64,000 nucleotides of DNA from Ornithinimicrobium ciconiae (GTDB taxonomy: Bacteria > Actinomycetota > Actinomycetes > Actinomycetales > Dermatophilaceae). Both the position numbers and the translations under genes were made by a program. Positions 27,945-36,547 of the stretch are shown piece after piece. The notes beneath the pieces are model-generated. The model made no database searches. It saw nothing but the letters and a program-made list of their open reading frames with translations, and was not told the DNA's origin. The stretch covers positions 1,984,001 to 2,048,000 of the forward strand of contig NZ_CP041616.1 in the NCBI RefSeq assembly GCF_007197575.1, in the 5' to 3' direction. Position 1 is the stretch's first letter. Every line of letters starts with the position of its first letter.

Positions 27945-29810
27945 GTGGGTCTGCTCAGCAGCATCACCGGACCAGCCGACTTGAAGCGGCTCTCAGCCAG
28001 TCAGCTCGTCGACCTGGCCCAGGAGATCAGGACCACCCTGATCGACTCGGTCTCGCGCACCGGCGGTCACCTTGGTCCCAACCTGGGCGTGGTCGAGCTG
28101 ACCATGGGGATCCACCGGGTCTTCAACAGCCCGCACGACACGGTCGTCTTCGACACCGGCCACCAGTCCTATGTGCACAAGCTGCTGACGGGGCGTCACG
28201 ACTTCGCCACGCTGCGCAAGCAGGGCGGCATCTCTGGCTATCCCAGCCGCGTCGAGTCCGAGCACGACGTGGTCGAGAACTCCCACGCCAGCACCTCCTT
28301 GTCCTGGGCGATCGGCATCGCCACCGGACGCAAGCTGCGCGGCGAGACCGACCGGCACACGGTCGCCGTGATCGGTGACGGGGCGCTCACCGGAGGCATG
28401 GCCTGGGAGGCCCTCAACAACATCGCCGCCAACCCCGACCTGCCGCTGGTCATCGTCGTCAACGACAACGAGCGTTCCTATGCGCCGACCATCGGGGGTA
28501 TGGCGGACTACCTCGCCTCGCTGCGGGCGACCCGCAACTACGAGAACGTGCTGTCCTGGGGCAAGCGGGTGCTGCACAAGACGCCGGTCGTGGGGCGGCG
28601 GACCTACGAGACGCTGCACGGTGTCAAGAAGGGCATCAAGGACATCGTCAGCCCGCAGGGGATGTTTGAGGACCTGGGACTGAAATATCTCGGCCCGGTC
28701 GACGGGCACGACCTGGAAGCCGTCGAGACCGCGTTGCGCCGCGCCCACGACTTCGGTGGGGTCGTGCTGGTGCACGCCATCACCGAGAAGGGCCACGGAT
28801 ATATCCCCGCCACACGCGACGAGGCGGACCGCTTCCACGCCGTCGGCGTGATCAATCCCGAGACCGGCCTGCCGCTGGAGCTGTCCGGACGCTCCTGGAC
28901 CGACGAGTTCAGCGACGAGCTGCTCGAGTTGGCGGAGGAGCGGGACGACATCGTCGCGCTGACCGCCTCGATGCTCATCCCGGTGGGGCTGGCCGGGCTC
29001 GCGCAGAAGTATCCCGAACGGGTCTTTGACGTCGGCATCGCCGAGCAGCACGCGGTCACCATGGCCTCAGGGCTCTCCTTCGCCGGGATGCACCCGGTGG
29101 TGGCGATCTATGCGACCTTCCTCAACCGGGCCTTTGACCAGTTGCTCATGGACTGCGCCCTGCACAAGCAGGGAGTCACCTTTGTGCTGGACCGGGCCGG
29201 GGTCACCGGCACCGACGGTGCCAGCCACAACGGCATGTGGGACATGGCGCTGCTGACCATCGTCCCCGGGTTGCGCCTGGCGGCGCCGCGCGACGGCCAG
29301 CAGATCCGCACCGCTTTGCGGGAGGCGGTCGCCGTCACTGACGGCCCGACGGTGATCCGCTTCCCCAAGGGCAGCGTCGCCGAGCCCATCCAGGCCGTCG
29401 GTGCCCACGGCTCCGTCGACCTGCTGCGCGACTCCGAGCGCCCCGACCTGCTGCTGGTCTCTGTCGGATCTATGGCTAGCATCGCCACTGCGGTCGCCGA
29501 AAAGCTTGGGGCACAGGGCATTTCGACCAAGGTGGTCGACCCGCGCTGGGTCCTGCCGGTCAGCGAGGACCTGCTCGAGCTGACCTCGGCGGTCCCGGCC
29601 GTCGCAGTCATTGAGGACAACCTCGTGGAGGCCGGCATCGGTGCCGCCATCACCGCCCAGCTGCGCGCCCGAGGCGAGCGGACCCCGGTCTGGACCTACG
29701 GCATACCCAAGCAGTTCCTCGACCACGGCTCCCGCGGCCAGGTCCTGGAGCGGATCGGCCTGACCCCCGACACCATCGCCACGTCCCTGATCGACCGCCT
29801 GCGCGACTGA
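27945..29810 (+). CDS. dxs: 1-deoxy-D-xylulose-5-phosphate synthase
   Basis: A 621-residue thiamine-diphosphate enzyme that condenses pyruvate and glyceraldehyde 3-phosphate, the first step of the MEP isoprenoid pathway. It has [17 protein letters not shown], the ThDP motif [16 protein letters not shown] followed by [12 protein letters not shown], the transketolase pyrimidine-domain [33 protein letters not shown], and a C-terminal transketolase domain. GTG 27945 has a good ribosome site. It is followed seven bases later by the lipid-kinase fusion gene. Control by the upstream tandem array is possible. Confidence 0.96.
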   Translation: MGLLSSITGPADLKRLSASQLVDLAQEIRTTLIDSVSRTGGHLGPNLGVVELTMGIHRVFNSPHDTVVFDTGHQSYVHKLLTGRHDFATLRKQGGISGYPSRVESEHDVVENSHASTSLSWAIGIATGRKLRGETDRHTVAVIGDGALTGGMAWEALNNIAANPDLPLVIVVNDNERSYAPTIGGMADYLASLRATRNYENVLSWGKRVLHKTPVVGRRTYETLHGVKKGIKDIVSPQGMFEDLGLKYLGPVDGHDLEAVETALRRAHDFGGVVLVHAITEKGHGYIPATRDEADRFHAVGVINPETGLPLELSGRSWTDEFSDELLELAEERDDIVALTASMLIPVGLAGLAQKYPERVFDVGIAEQHAVTMASGLSFAGMHPVVAIYATFLNRAFDQLLMDCALHKQGVTFVLDRAGVTGTDGASHNGMWDMALLTIVPGLRLAAPRDGQQIRTALREAVAVTDGPTVIRFPKGSVAEPIQAVGAHGSVDLLRDSERPDLLLVSVGSMASIATAVAEKLGAQGISTKVVDPRWVLPVSEDLLELTSAVPAVAVIEDNLVEAGIGAAITAQLRARGERTPVWTYGIPKQFLDHGSRGQVLERIGLTPDTIATSLIDRLRD

Positions 29811-29816
29811 GCGTCC

Positions 29817-31826
29817 ATGACCGGGACCACACAGGTCGCCGCGGTGCTCAATCCCACCGCCGACCGAGCCTGGGCGGCCCAGGCGGAGCTGCACCGGGTC
29901 TGCCACGTGCTGGGCTGGCCGGACCCGATGATCCGCTACACGACTGTCACGGAGCCGGGCACCACCCAGGCGAGCGAGTGCCTCCAGGAGGGCGCCGAGC
30001 TGGTGGTCGTCGGAGGCGGCGACGGCACCGTCCGGCAGGTGGCCCGGGCCCTGGCGGGCACCGGAGTGCCGCTGGGAATCCTGCCCCTCGGCACCGCCAA
30101 CCTCTTTGCCCGCAACCTGCGGCTGCCGCGCCACCGGGTGCAGGAGATGGTGCGGGTCGCGCTGCTGGGCGGGCAGCGCGAGCTGGACGTGGGGCTCGTG
30201 CGCTATGTGCAGCTCGGTCCCGCCGGGCCGGTCGAGTCCTCTCCCCATCACTTCCTGGTGCTGGTCGGCATCGGGCACGACGCAGCGACGGTCGCCGACA
30301 CGCGGCAGGAGCTGAAGCGCTGGATCCGATGGCTCGCCTACTTCGAGCCCGGGGTGCGGAGACTGGCCAAGCCGCTGCTGCCGATGCGTGTTGAGGTCGA
30401 TGGTGGCCCGCGCGAGGACGCCAGGGCGTGGAGCCTGCTCATCGGCAACTGCGGGCTGATCCCCGCAGGCATCACGGTCGCCGCCGACGCCAGGCCGGAC
30501 GACGGACTGCTCGACCTGGTGCGGGTAGCACCCAAGAACGTGCTGCACTGGGCGCCCATCGCTCTGAAGGGGTTGGTGGGGTCCCGCCGAGACGTGCCCG
30601 GGCTGTCCTACCAGCAGGGGCAGAGCGTGAGGGTTTTCAGCGAGGACCCGGTGACGATCCAGATCGACGGTGACCCGCACCCGGAGGTCCTGGAGCTGGA
30701 CATCTCGCTGCTGCCCCGGGCGCTGACGGTGCGGACCCCGCGCTCCGCACGGGCCGGGCAGGTCGCCGATCTGATGCGTGGCTTCGCCGGGCGCCGGGAC
30801 GAGGCGCGGATCCTGCGCCTCATCACCGACACCCCGCCCGCGGAACTGGACGACCTGCTCAGCGAACTGGACCTGATCTCACTGGTGCGCAAGGTGGACG
30901 ACCGCCGGTTCGGTCCGGACCACCGCAGCGCACTGCTGGACTATCTGGCGCGCGAGCAGCGAGAGCACCTGTCGTTGGAGACCCTGACGCGTCTGGTGCG
31001 GGCCCTGCATACCGGCCCCACGCCATACAGCCACGAGGTCGTCATCCGCGACATCATGCTCTCGCTGCGGGGGGAGCAGCTCGGCCTGTTCAAGACCCTG
31101 ACCAACACCGCCGGCGGCCACCACGACCTCGACCACCTCGTCTTTGAGGACATCGATGACGAGGAGGTGCGCGAGCAGATCCTGGCGCACATCGCGGCCG
31201 AGGCGGGGGAGCCCTCGGTCGACCTGCGCATCCTGTGCGACATCGACGACACGGTGCTGTGCATGCTGCACGACGGGCGGTATCCGCGCGGGACGGTCTA
31301 TCCGGGGGTGGTCGAGTTCCTGCAGGCGTTGGACCGCGGTGCGGCCGAGGACCCGGGTCGGCCTGGCGACCTGACCTTCATCACGGCCCGGCCCAGCGAT
31401 CCGCGTGGCCTGGTCGAGAGCTACACCCGCAACGGGCTGGCCGGGCTCGGGCTGCCGCCGCACTCGGTGATGACCGGGAGCATCCTGAACCTGGCGACCA
31501 AGGGACGCATCGCCGAGCGCAAGCTGGTCAACTTTGACCGGTCCCGACTGCTGTTTCCCGAGTGCCAGGTGGTCTTCATCGGCGACAACGGGCAGGCCGA
31601 CGTGGAGGTGGGCCGGGCGATGCTCGCGCGCGACCCGGACCACGTGCGGGCCGTCTTCATCCACAACGTCACCCAGCAGGGCGAGGACGTGCGCGAGACG
31701 CTCGCGGCCGAGGGGCTCTGCCTGTTTGACACGTATGCCGATGCCGCGGCCCGGGCGCACCAGCTCGGCCTGATCAGTGATGAGGGTCTGGCCAGGGTCC
31801 AGGCAGCGGCGGCTGGGTCCCGCTGA
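29817..31826 (+). CDS. Diacylglycerol/sphingosine-type lipid kinase fused to a HAD/LNS2-like phosphatase
   Basis: A 669-residue three-part protein. Residues 1-300 are a YegS/DgkB-type lipid kinase: VAAVLNPTA, GGGDGTVRQVA (66-71 is GGGDGT), LPLGTANLFARNL, and LLDLVRVAPKN. Residues about 310-465 are a helical region I cannot assign. Residues about 470-660 look like an App1/LNS2-type HAD phosphatase: DIDDTVL at 475-481 (the DxDxT nucleophile motif), FITARPSDPRGLVE and FIGDNGQADVEVG. The kinase half should make a lipid phosphate; the other half resembles phosphatidate phosphatases that reverse that reaction. There is no signal peptide. It is probably translated from the dxs transcript. Confidence 0.8.
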   Translation: MTGTTQVAAVLNPTADRAWAAQAELHRVCHVLGWPDPMIRYTTVTEPGTTQASECLQEGAELVVVGGGDGTVRQVARALAGTGVPLGILPLGTANLFARNLRLPRHRVQEMVRVALLGGQRELDVGLVRYVQLGPAGPVESSPHHFLVLVGIGHDAATVADTRQELKRWIRWLAYFEPGVRRLAKPLLPMRVEVDGGPREDARAWSLLIGNCGLIPAGITVAADARPDDGLLDLVRVAPKNVLHWAPIALKGLVGSRRDVPGLSYQQGQSVRVFSEDPVTIQIDGDPHPEVLELDISLLPRALTVRTPRSARAGQVADLMRGFAGRRDEARILRLITDTPPAELDDLLSELDLISLVRKVDDRRFGPDHRSALLDYLAREQREHLSLETLTRLVRALHTGPTPYSHEVVIRDIMLSLRGEQLGLFKTLTNTAGGHHDLDHLVFEDIDDEEVREQILAHIAAEAGEPSVDLRILCDIDDTVLCMLHDGRYPRGTVYPGVVEFLQALDRGAAEDPGRPGDLTFITARPSDPRGLVESYTRNGLAGLGLPPHSVMTGSILNLATKGRIAERKLVNFDRSRLLFPECQVVFIGDNGQADVEVGRAMLARDPDHVRAVFIHNVTQQGEDVRETLAAEGLCLFDTYADAAARAHQLGLISDEGLARVQAAAAGSR

Positions 31827-31849
31827 CGGGCCCGGAGTCAGGCCCGTCA
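31824..31849. terminator. Bidirectional terminator
   Basis: TGACGGGCC (31824-31832) pairs perfectly with GGCCCGTCA (31841-31849) around an 8-base loop. It includes the fusion gene's stop codon and lies between convergent genes. Confidence 0.75.
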
Positions 31850-31862
31850 ACGGGATCGAGCA

Positions 31863-33812
31863 TCAGCGCGGCAACAGCGCGCTGTTGGGCACCGCCAGGG
31901 TGCCCTCGGTGACCTGCGGGCTCAGGCCCTTGCCCTTGCCGAACCCGGCCATCGGACCGGCCATCGGGATGTTCAGGCGCGAGTTGGCCAGGTTCACCTC
32001 ATACTCCGTGGCGGTGCCGTCCAGGGTGACCACCCACCCACGGCTGGCTCCGACGACCAAGACTCCGAGCTGGTGCCCAGCTTCGATCTGGATGTCGTTG
32101 GGGTCCATCTCCACCGTGAGCTGGTGACGACCGGCGCCGTCCAGACGTGCCCAGCCGCGGGCCAGGACCTGCAGGTCGGTGCTGCCGATGCGCCGCTCCA
32201 CGTCCCGGTAGCAGGCGTCGTCCTGCGGGGTCGACTCGCCCCAGCAGGACTGCGTGCCCAGGGTGAGCGCGCCGTCGCCGGTGGTCAGCACCCGCTGTGC
32301 CTCGCCGTAGTCGACGAGGGCAACCCCGACCTGGCCGGTCTCGGCGGTGTGGGTGATGTCCAGGTCGACGGTGGCCGTGCCGGAGAGCCGGATGTCGTGT
32401 TTGACGGTGCCGCTGGTGAACAGCAGGCGGTTCGGGTTGTCGCCCGGCAGGACCGCCTGTGCCTCGCGCAGCGATGGTGAGTTGATGAATGAGGCGGTGC
32501 CGGAGCCCTTGCGGCCCAGCACGAGCGTCCCGTCACCGTGCAGGTTCAGTTGCTGGGTCCGCGCCTTGCTGATGGGCCACTGGTCTGAGTGCTCCCACTC
32601 GTTGGGGGCGACCTCCACGCTGACCAGCGGCTCGTCCAGGATGCCGTTGTCGATGCCCATCAGCTCGTGGTCGAACCAGCGGTGCAGCAGATCGACCCAG
32701 ACCTCACGGTCGGAGTCGAACGCGTCGACGTGGCCCAGACGGGTCAGGAACATCTTGCGGTCTACGCCCTGCTCACCCAGCACCTCCCACCACGAGGCGA
32801 AGTTGCGGGTCTTGACGTTCGTGTCCTGCAGGCCGTGCATGATCAAGGCGCTCGCGGTGATCTGCGAAGCGTCGTAGTGCGAGCCGTCGCGGTAGTCGCG
32901 CTCGGCCCAGAAATCGGTGTACTGGCCGCTTTCGTCGCCGTCGTTGGCGTCCATCCAGGCCAGCCGCTCGGAGCAGTCCACGGCCTCGGTGCGGTTCTGA
33001 GCCACGCTCCGGGACAGGCTGCTGGGGTAGTTGTAGGACTTGGGCACGTCCTGGTAACGGTTGTAGTCGTACCAGGAGCTGATCGCGGAGACCGGGACGA
33101 TCGTCTCCAGGCCCTCCACCCCGGTGGCGGCGACCCCGTTGGCCAGCGTGCCGTCATACGACTTGCCGATCATGCCGGTGCGTCCGTTGCTCCAGGACGC
33201 GGTGACCACGTCGCCCTGGGCGTCGTGGGCGGTCGCGCGGCCGTTGAGCCAGTCGATCGTGGCGCGGACCGACTCGATGTCGGAGACCCCGCCCTGGTCC
33301 GTGCAGCCGGTGGACCGGCCCGTCCCGGCCATGTCGACAGCGACGAAGGCGTAGCCGCGCGGCACGAAGTAGTTGTCGTAGTAGAGCGGGAACTTGCTGA
33401 TGACGCCGTCCTCGTCATACTCCTTGAGCTCGGACTCGTTGCCCCGCCCGCAGCACAGGTAGTAGGGGCTGGCGTCCATGATGATCGGCACCTGCGCGGT
33501 GCCGTCCAGCTCGGCCGGGCGGATGATGTCGACGGCGATCTGGTCGGCGACCCCGTCACCATCCAGGTCGGGAGCGGTCACCCACACCGACTCCCGGATC
33601 GCGTCGCCATAGTCGTAGACGGGGGCGGTGACCCCGTCCTGGAGGGTGTAGCCACTGGTGGACATGGCCGCGGGGGCGGCCTGTGTCACGGGTGCCGTGA
33701 ACGCGGCGGGTGCCGGCGCGACGGGGGTGGCGGAGGCCATCGTGACGCTGGCCAGCGCGACCGGCGCGACGATGGCCAACGACCCCAGAAGGGCGGTCAA
33801 GCGGGTTCTCAT
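31863..33812 (-). CDS. Secreted S15-family Xaa-Pro dipeptidyl-peptidase-like hydrolase
   Basis: A 649-residue secreted alpha/beta hydrolase of the CocE/PepX (S15) family. A Sec-type signal peptide covers residues 1-29 (MRTRLTALLGSLAIVAPVALAS). The nucleophile Ser is in TGMIGKSYDGTLA near residue 217, Asp in LIMHGLQDTNVKTRN near 328 and His in TRLGHVDAFDSDR near 360. A C-terminal jelly-roll domain typical of PepX/CocE follows from about 420. It probably releases X-Pro dipeptides from external peptides. The start at ATG 33812 is set by the signal peptide; the longer open frame upstream is not coding. It stands alone. Confidence 0.9.
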   Translation of the reverse strand: MRTRLTALLGSLAIVAPVALASVTMASATPVAPAPAAFTAPVTQAAPAAMSTSGYTLQDGVTAPVYDYGDAIRESVWVTAPDLDGDGVADQIAVDIIRPAELDGTAQVPIIMDASPYYLCCGRGNESELKEYDEDGVISKFPLYYDNYFVPRGYAFVAVDMAGTGRSTGCTDQGGVSDIESVRATIDWLNGRATAHDAQGDVVTASWSNGRTGMIGKSYDGTLANGVAATGVEGLETIVPVSAISSWYDYNRYQDVPKSYNYPSSLSRSVAQNRTEAVDCSERLAWMDANDGDESGQYTDFWAERDYRDGSHYDASQITASALIMHGLQDTNVKTRNFASWWEVLGEQGVDRKMFLTRLGHVDAFDSDREVWVDLLHRWFDHELMGIDNGILDEPLVSVEVAPNEWEHSDQWPISKARTQQLNLHGDGTLVLGRKGSGTASFINSPSLREAQAVLPGDNPNRLLFTSGTVKHDIRLSGTATVDLDITHTAETGQVGVALVDYGEAQRVLTTGDGALTLGTQSCWGESTPQDDACYRDVERRIGSTDLQVLARGWARLDGAGRHQLTVEMDPNDIQIEAGHQLGVLVVGASRGWVVTLDGTATEYEVNLANSRLNIPMAGPMAGFGKGKGLSPQVTEGTLAVPNSALLPR

Positions 33813-33946
33813 AGGGATCCTCTGTGTGGGACTTCGTTGTCCACGCCAGGACTGGCGGGATCGGACGACGCGGACCCCCGTGGGTCTTCCGTCAGGGAGT
33901 CTGGCAGAGCCGTCCCCTGTGGTCCAGAGAATGTTTTCGGGCCCGC

Positions 33947-35188
33947 TCAAGCAGCGTCCTCGGCGGGCATCTGCGCCGACCGGAACGGGGAGAGGGTCGG
34001 GATGAGGGCAGCCACGGTCAGCCCGGCGACCCCTAGCCACAGGGTCGGCCGGTTGCCGTAGGTGGCCGCGAACCAACCGGCCAAGGGTGCCGAGACGGTG
34101 ATGGTGCCCCAGTTCAGGGACCGGATCGTGGCGTTCATCCGGGCACGCAACCGGTCCGGGGTGATGGCGTTGCGGTAGCTCATTTCCAGGGGGCCCCGCA
34201 GCCCGTTGCCCAGTCCGTTGACCAGCTGCCCCGCGACCAGTGCCACCAGGCCGACGGACCCGGTGGGAGCCAGCGCCGTGAGGGCGAAGGCCAGCGGCGC
34301 GGTCCAGCCACCCAGGCACGCCACGGCACCCAGCCCGAACCGGTCTGCCAGCCGAGGTGACAGCCCGGCCCCCAGCACGCCGGTCACGCCGGCGCTTGCC
34401 AGCACCACCCCGATGGCGAGCGGACCGAGCCCGAGCTCCTCGGAGGCATAGAAGACCAGGATGGTCATCACCGCCGAGTTGAAGAAGAACCAGGTGTGCA
34501 ACCCGAGGGCATAGGGCGCCAGAGTCCGGTGCTGATAGACCCAGCGGGCGCCCTCCATGAGTTCGCGCCGCAGGTGCCTGTCCGCACGGTCTGCGGGGGC
34601 TGGCTCACGGACCCGGATGGTGGACAGCACGAGCGCCGAGATCGCATAGGTGGCCGCGTTGAACAGGATGGCCACGGGGGCTGACAGGACCCGCACGAGG
34701 GCACCGGCCAGCAGGGGGCCGACGGACTCGGCCGCGGTCATGGACTGCTCGAGCCGGGCGTTGGCCTGCGGCAGTCGGACTGTCGGCACCAGTCGGGGCA
34801 GGAATGACTGGTGTGCTGCCGTGGCACACAACGACGCCGCGCCGACCACAAACATCAGCGCGGCCACCAGCGGCACGGTCAACTCCCCGAGCAGGCCCAG
34901 CACGCCGATCGCGGCAAAGGCGACGGCACAGACCGCGTCGCCGCCGACCAGGACGGGCTGGCGCCGCACCCGGTCGATGAGCACCCCGGCGAGCATCCCG
35001 AACAGCAGCATCGGCAGCCACTGGGCGGAGCGCACCAGACCCAGGTCCTGCTGGTCGGCGCCGAGGGTCTCGATGAGGAGCAGCTGCAGCGCCAGACCAG
35101 AGGTGAACAGCCCCAGCCACTTGGTGGTGTCGGAGATCCAGAGCCGGACGAAGGCGGGATAACTGAACACCTCGCCACTCGTGGTCAT
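33947..35188 (-). CDS. MFS transporter (enterobactin-exporter EntS-like)
   Basis: A 413-residue major-facilitator protein with about twelve membrane segments. The start FSYPAFVRLWISDTTKWLGLFTSGLALQLL and the loop GVLIDRVRRQPVLVGGDAV are typical of the MFS_3/EntS branch of drug or siderophore exporters. The second half has RLADRFGLG and LRGPLEMSYRNAITPDRLRARMNATIRSLNWG. The substrate cannot be told. It lies next to no siderophore synthesis genes, so a multidrug role is as likely. The first ATG after a weak Shine-Dalgarno is used. Confidence 0.85.
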   Translation of the reverse strand: MTTSGEVFSYPAFVRLWISDTTKWLGLFTSGLALQLLLIETLGADQQDLGLVRSAQWLPMLLFGMLAGVLIDRVRRQPVLVGGDAVCAVAFAAIGVLGLLGELTVPLVAALMFVVGAASLCATAAHQSFLPRLVPTVRLPQANARLEQSMTAAESVGPLLAGALVRVLSAPVAILFNAATYAISALVLSTIRVREPAPADRADRHLRRELMEGARWVYQHRTLAPYALGLHTWFFFNSAVMTILVFYASEELGLGPLAIGVVLASAGVTGVLGAGLSPRLADRFGLGAVACLGGWTAPLAFALTALAPTGSVGLVALVAGQLVNGLGNGLRGPLEMSYRNAITPDRLRARMNATIRSLNWGTITVSAPLAGWFAATYGNRPTLWLGVAGLTVAALIPTLSPFRSAQMPAEDAA

Positions 35189-35264
35189 GGGAGCCAGTCA
35201 AACAGGTCAGCGATGATGACCAGGGCCACCACGCTGCCTCCGGACCTCCCTTGCGTCCGCTATT

Positions 35265-35304
35265 GGGGTGCAGAAACGGTCACCGATGACCGGTTCTGCA
35301 CCCC
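35265..35304 (-). terminator. Long hairpin downstream of the RIO kinase gene
   Basis: GGGGTGCAGAA (35265-35275) pairs perfectly with TTCTGCACCCC (35294-35304), and inside it CGGTCA pairs with TGACCG around a CCGA loop; the two parts are separated by a single A/G mismatch. It lies 27 bases past the RIO kinase stop and is probably its terminator. Confidence 0.7.
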
Positions 35305-35330
35305 AGAGTGAGGAGGCTCGGGCTGATGAC

Positions 35331-36278
35331 TCAGACCGGCGTGACCTCCTCGAAGAGTTCCTGGGCGTCCACGTCCAGGCCGCGGGCCTGGAACCATGAG
35401 CAGACATTGCGGCAGTCCCGCAGCAGGAGCTCAGGTCCGTTGGGGTTAGCGATCAGGTCGATGACCTGCGGCAGGTCGATGATGACCAGCCGCTCGCCCG
35501 CGGCCAGGATGTTGTATGCCGAGAGGTCACCGTGGGCGACCCCCTGCGCCGCCATCACCGAGATGGCGGTGCGCATCTGGAAGAAGTACTCCTCGAGCAA
35601 CTCGACGTCCGGCCTGACCTGGGACAGCCGCGGGGCCGGCGTCCCGTCATACTCGATCAGCTCCATGAGGATCTCGGTGCCGTCGATCTGGACGGGGTAG
35701 GGGACCGGCAGCCCGGCTGACCAGTAGCGGCACAACGCATCCCACTCGGCGACCGCCCACTGGCCGGCGGCGACGGCGCGTCCCCACTCGGACTTGCGGG
35801 AGAGGGCGCGGCGGTCACGAGTGCGGCGCGCGGTGCGGCCCTCGGTGTAGGCCGCGCTGCGCCGGAAACTGCGGTGGTCGAGGTCGCGGTAGCGTTTGGC
35901 GGCCATGACGACGCCGGTGCCGTCGGGAGCGGTGCGGTCCACGAGGAAGACGTCGGCCTCCTTGCCGGTCTTGAGGACACCCAGCTCGGTGTCCAGGGCG
36001 CCGGAGTCGGTGATCACCCATTCGGGGACGGGGTCCGGTCCGCGACAGCCCTTTTCGACGTCCCAGTAGGTGGTGAAACGTTGCTCCGCGTCGTCGGTCT
36101 CGGGTGCGCGTGGACCGTCGTGCGGGGCGTCGTCCGGACCGTCGACCGGGACGTAGTCGAAGACGAAGAGGGGGTCGATGTCGTCGGCGCGGTGACCGCT
36201 GCCGGTGGTGCTGGTGCTGCGCTGCGCGGAGCGTGGGGTGTTACGGGTGGACGCGAGGTCCTGGTGCTGTGCGTGCAC
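35331..36278 (-). CDS. RIO1-family atypical protein kinase/ATPase
   Basis: A 315-residue RIO-type kinase. The nucleotide loop is VLKTGKEADVFLVDR, with MAAKRYRDLDHRSFRRSAAYTEGR after it. The catalytic loop is GVAHGDLSAYNILAAG and the metal-binding loop IIDLPQVIDL, which in RIO proteins replaces DFG. RIO proteins are ribosome-assembly ATPases in eukaryotes and archaea; the bacterial role is poorly known. GTG 36278 is chosen because AGGAG stands five bases before it. The open frame upstream runs through the dispersed repeat and is not coding. It stands alone on the minus strand. Confidence 0.88.
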   Translation of the reverse strand: MHAQHQDLASTRNTPRSAQRSTSTTGSGHRADDIDPLFVFDYVPVDGPDDAPHDGPRAPETDDAEQRFTTYWDVEKGCRGPDPVPEWVITDSGALDTELGVLKTGKEADVFLVDRTAPDGTGVVMAAKRYRDLDHRSFRRSAAYTEGRTARRTRDRRALSRKSEWGRAVAAGQWAVAEWDALCRYWSAGLPVPYPVQIDGTEILMELIEYDGTPAPRLSQVRPDVELLEEYFFQMRTAISVMAAQGVAHGDLSAYNILAAGERLVIIDLPQVIDLIANPNGPELLLRDCRNVCSWFQARGLDVDAQELFEEVTPV

Positions 36279-36547
36279 GTGAACTCCTGAGAGAAGGAAG
36301 GTGGGCGGTGGGCTCACCGAGGACAGTCGTGAACACGTCTGCTCCTCTCCTCCGGGCCGGGGTCGCGGCCGGTGCGTGCACGGCAGGTGTTGCCGTATGT
36401 CGTGTGCCAGGGTCGCGCAGATGTGCCGCGGTCGGCAAGTGGTTTTGTGAGTGGCAGCGAAACCACTGCAAAAAGACGGGGCGGACCCGCGAAACCACTG
36501 CAAAAAGGCGGGGCGGACCCGCGAAACCACTACATAGATTGGGGGGG
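36279..36547. other. Intergenic region between RIO kinase and selB
   Basis: It contains the RIO kinase promoter and ribosome site and copy A of the dispersed repeat (36441-36545), which lies against the selB stop codon. Nothing else is recognised. Confidence 0.6.
36458..36545 (+). repeat. Dispersed 32-bp repeat, copy A
   Basis: AAACCACT blocks begin at 36460, 36492 and 36524, exactly 32 apart. Each of the first two is followed by GCAAAAAG and then a G-rich hairpin part (CGGGGCGGACCCGC). An inverted AAGTGGTTTT at 36438-36447 flanks the left. It is the only copy in an intergenic region and the only one with three units. Confidence 0.85.

Noticed and set aside
36279..36530. N-terminal extension of the RIO kinase
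   Set aside because: It runs through the dispersed repeat and lacks homology; AGGAG before GTG 36278 fixes the start.
36458..36545. Copy A as a CRISPR array
   Set aside because: The 32-base units are contiguous with no unique spacers, and no cas genes are present.
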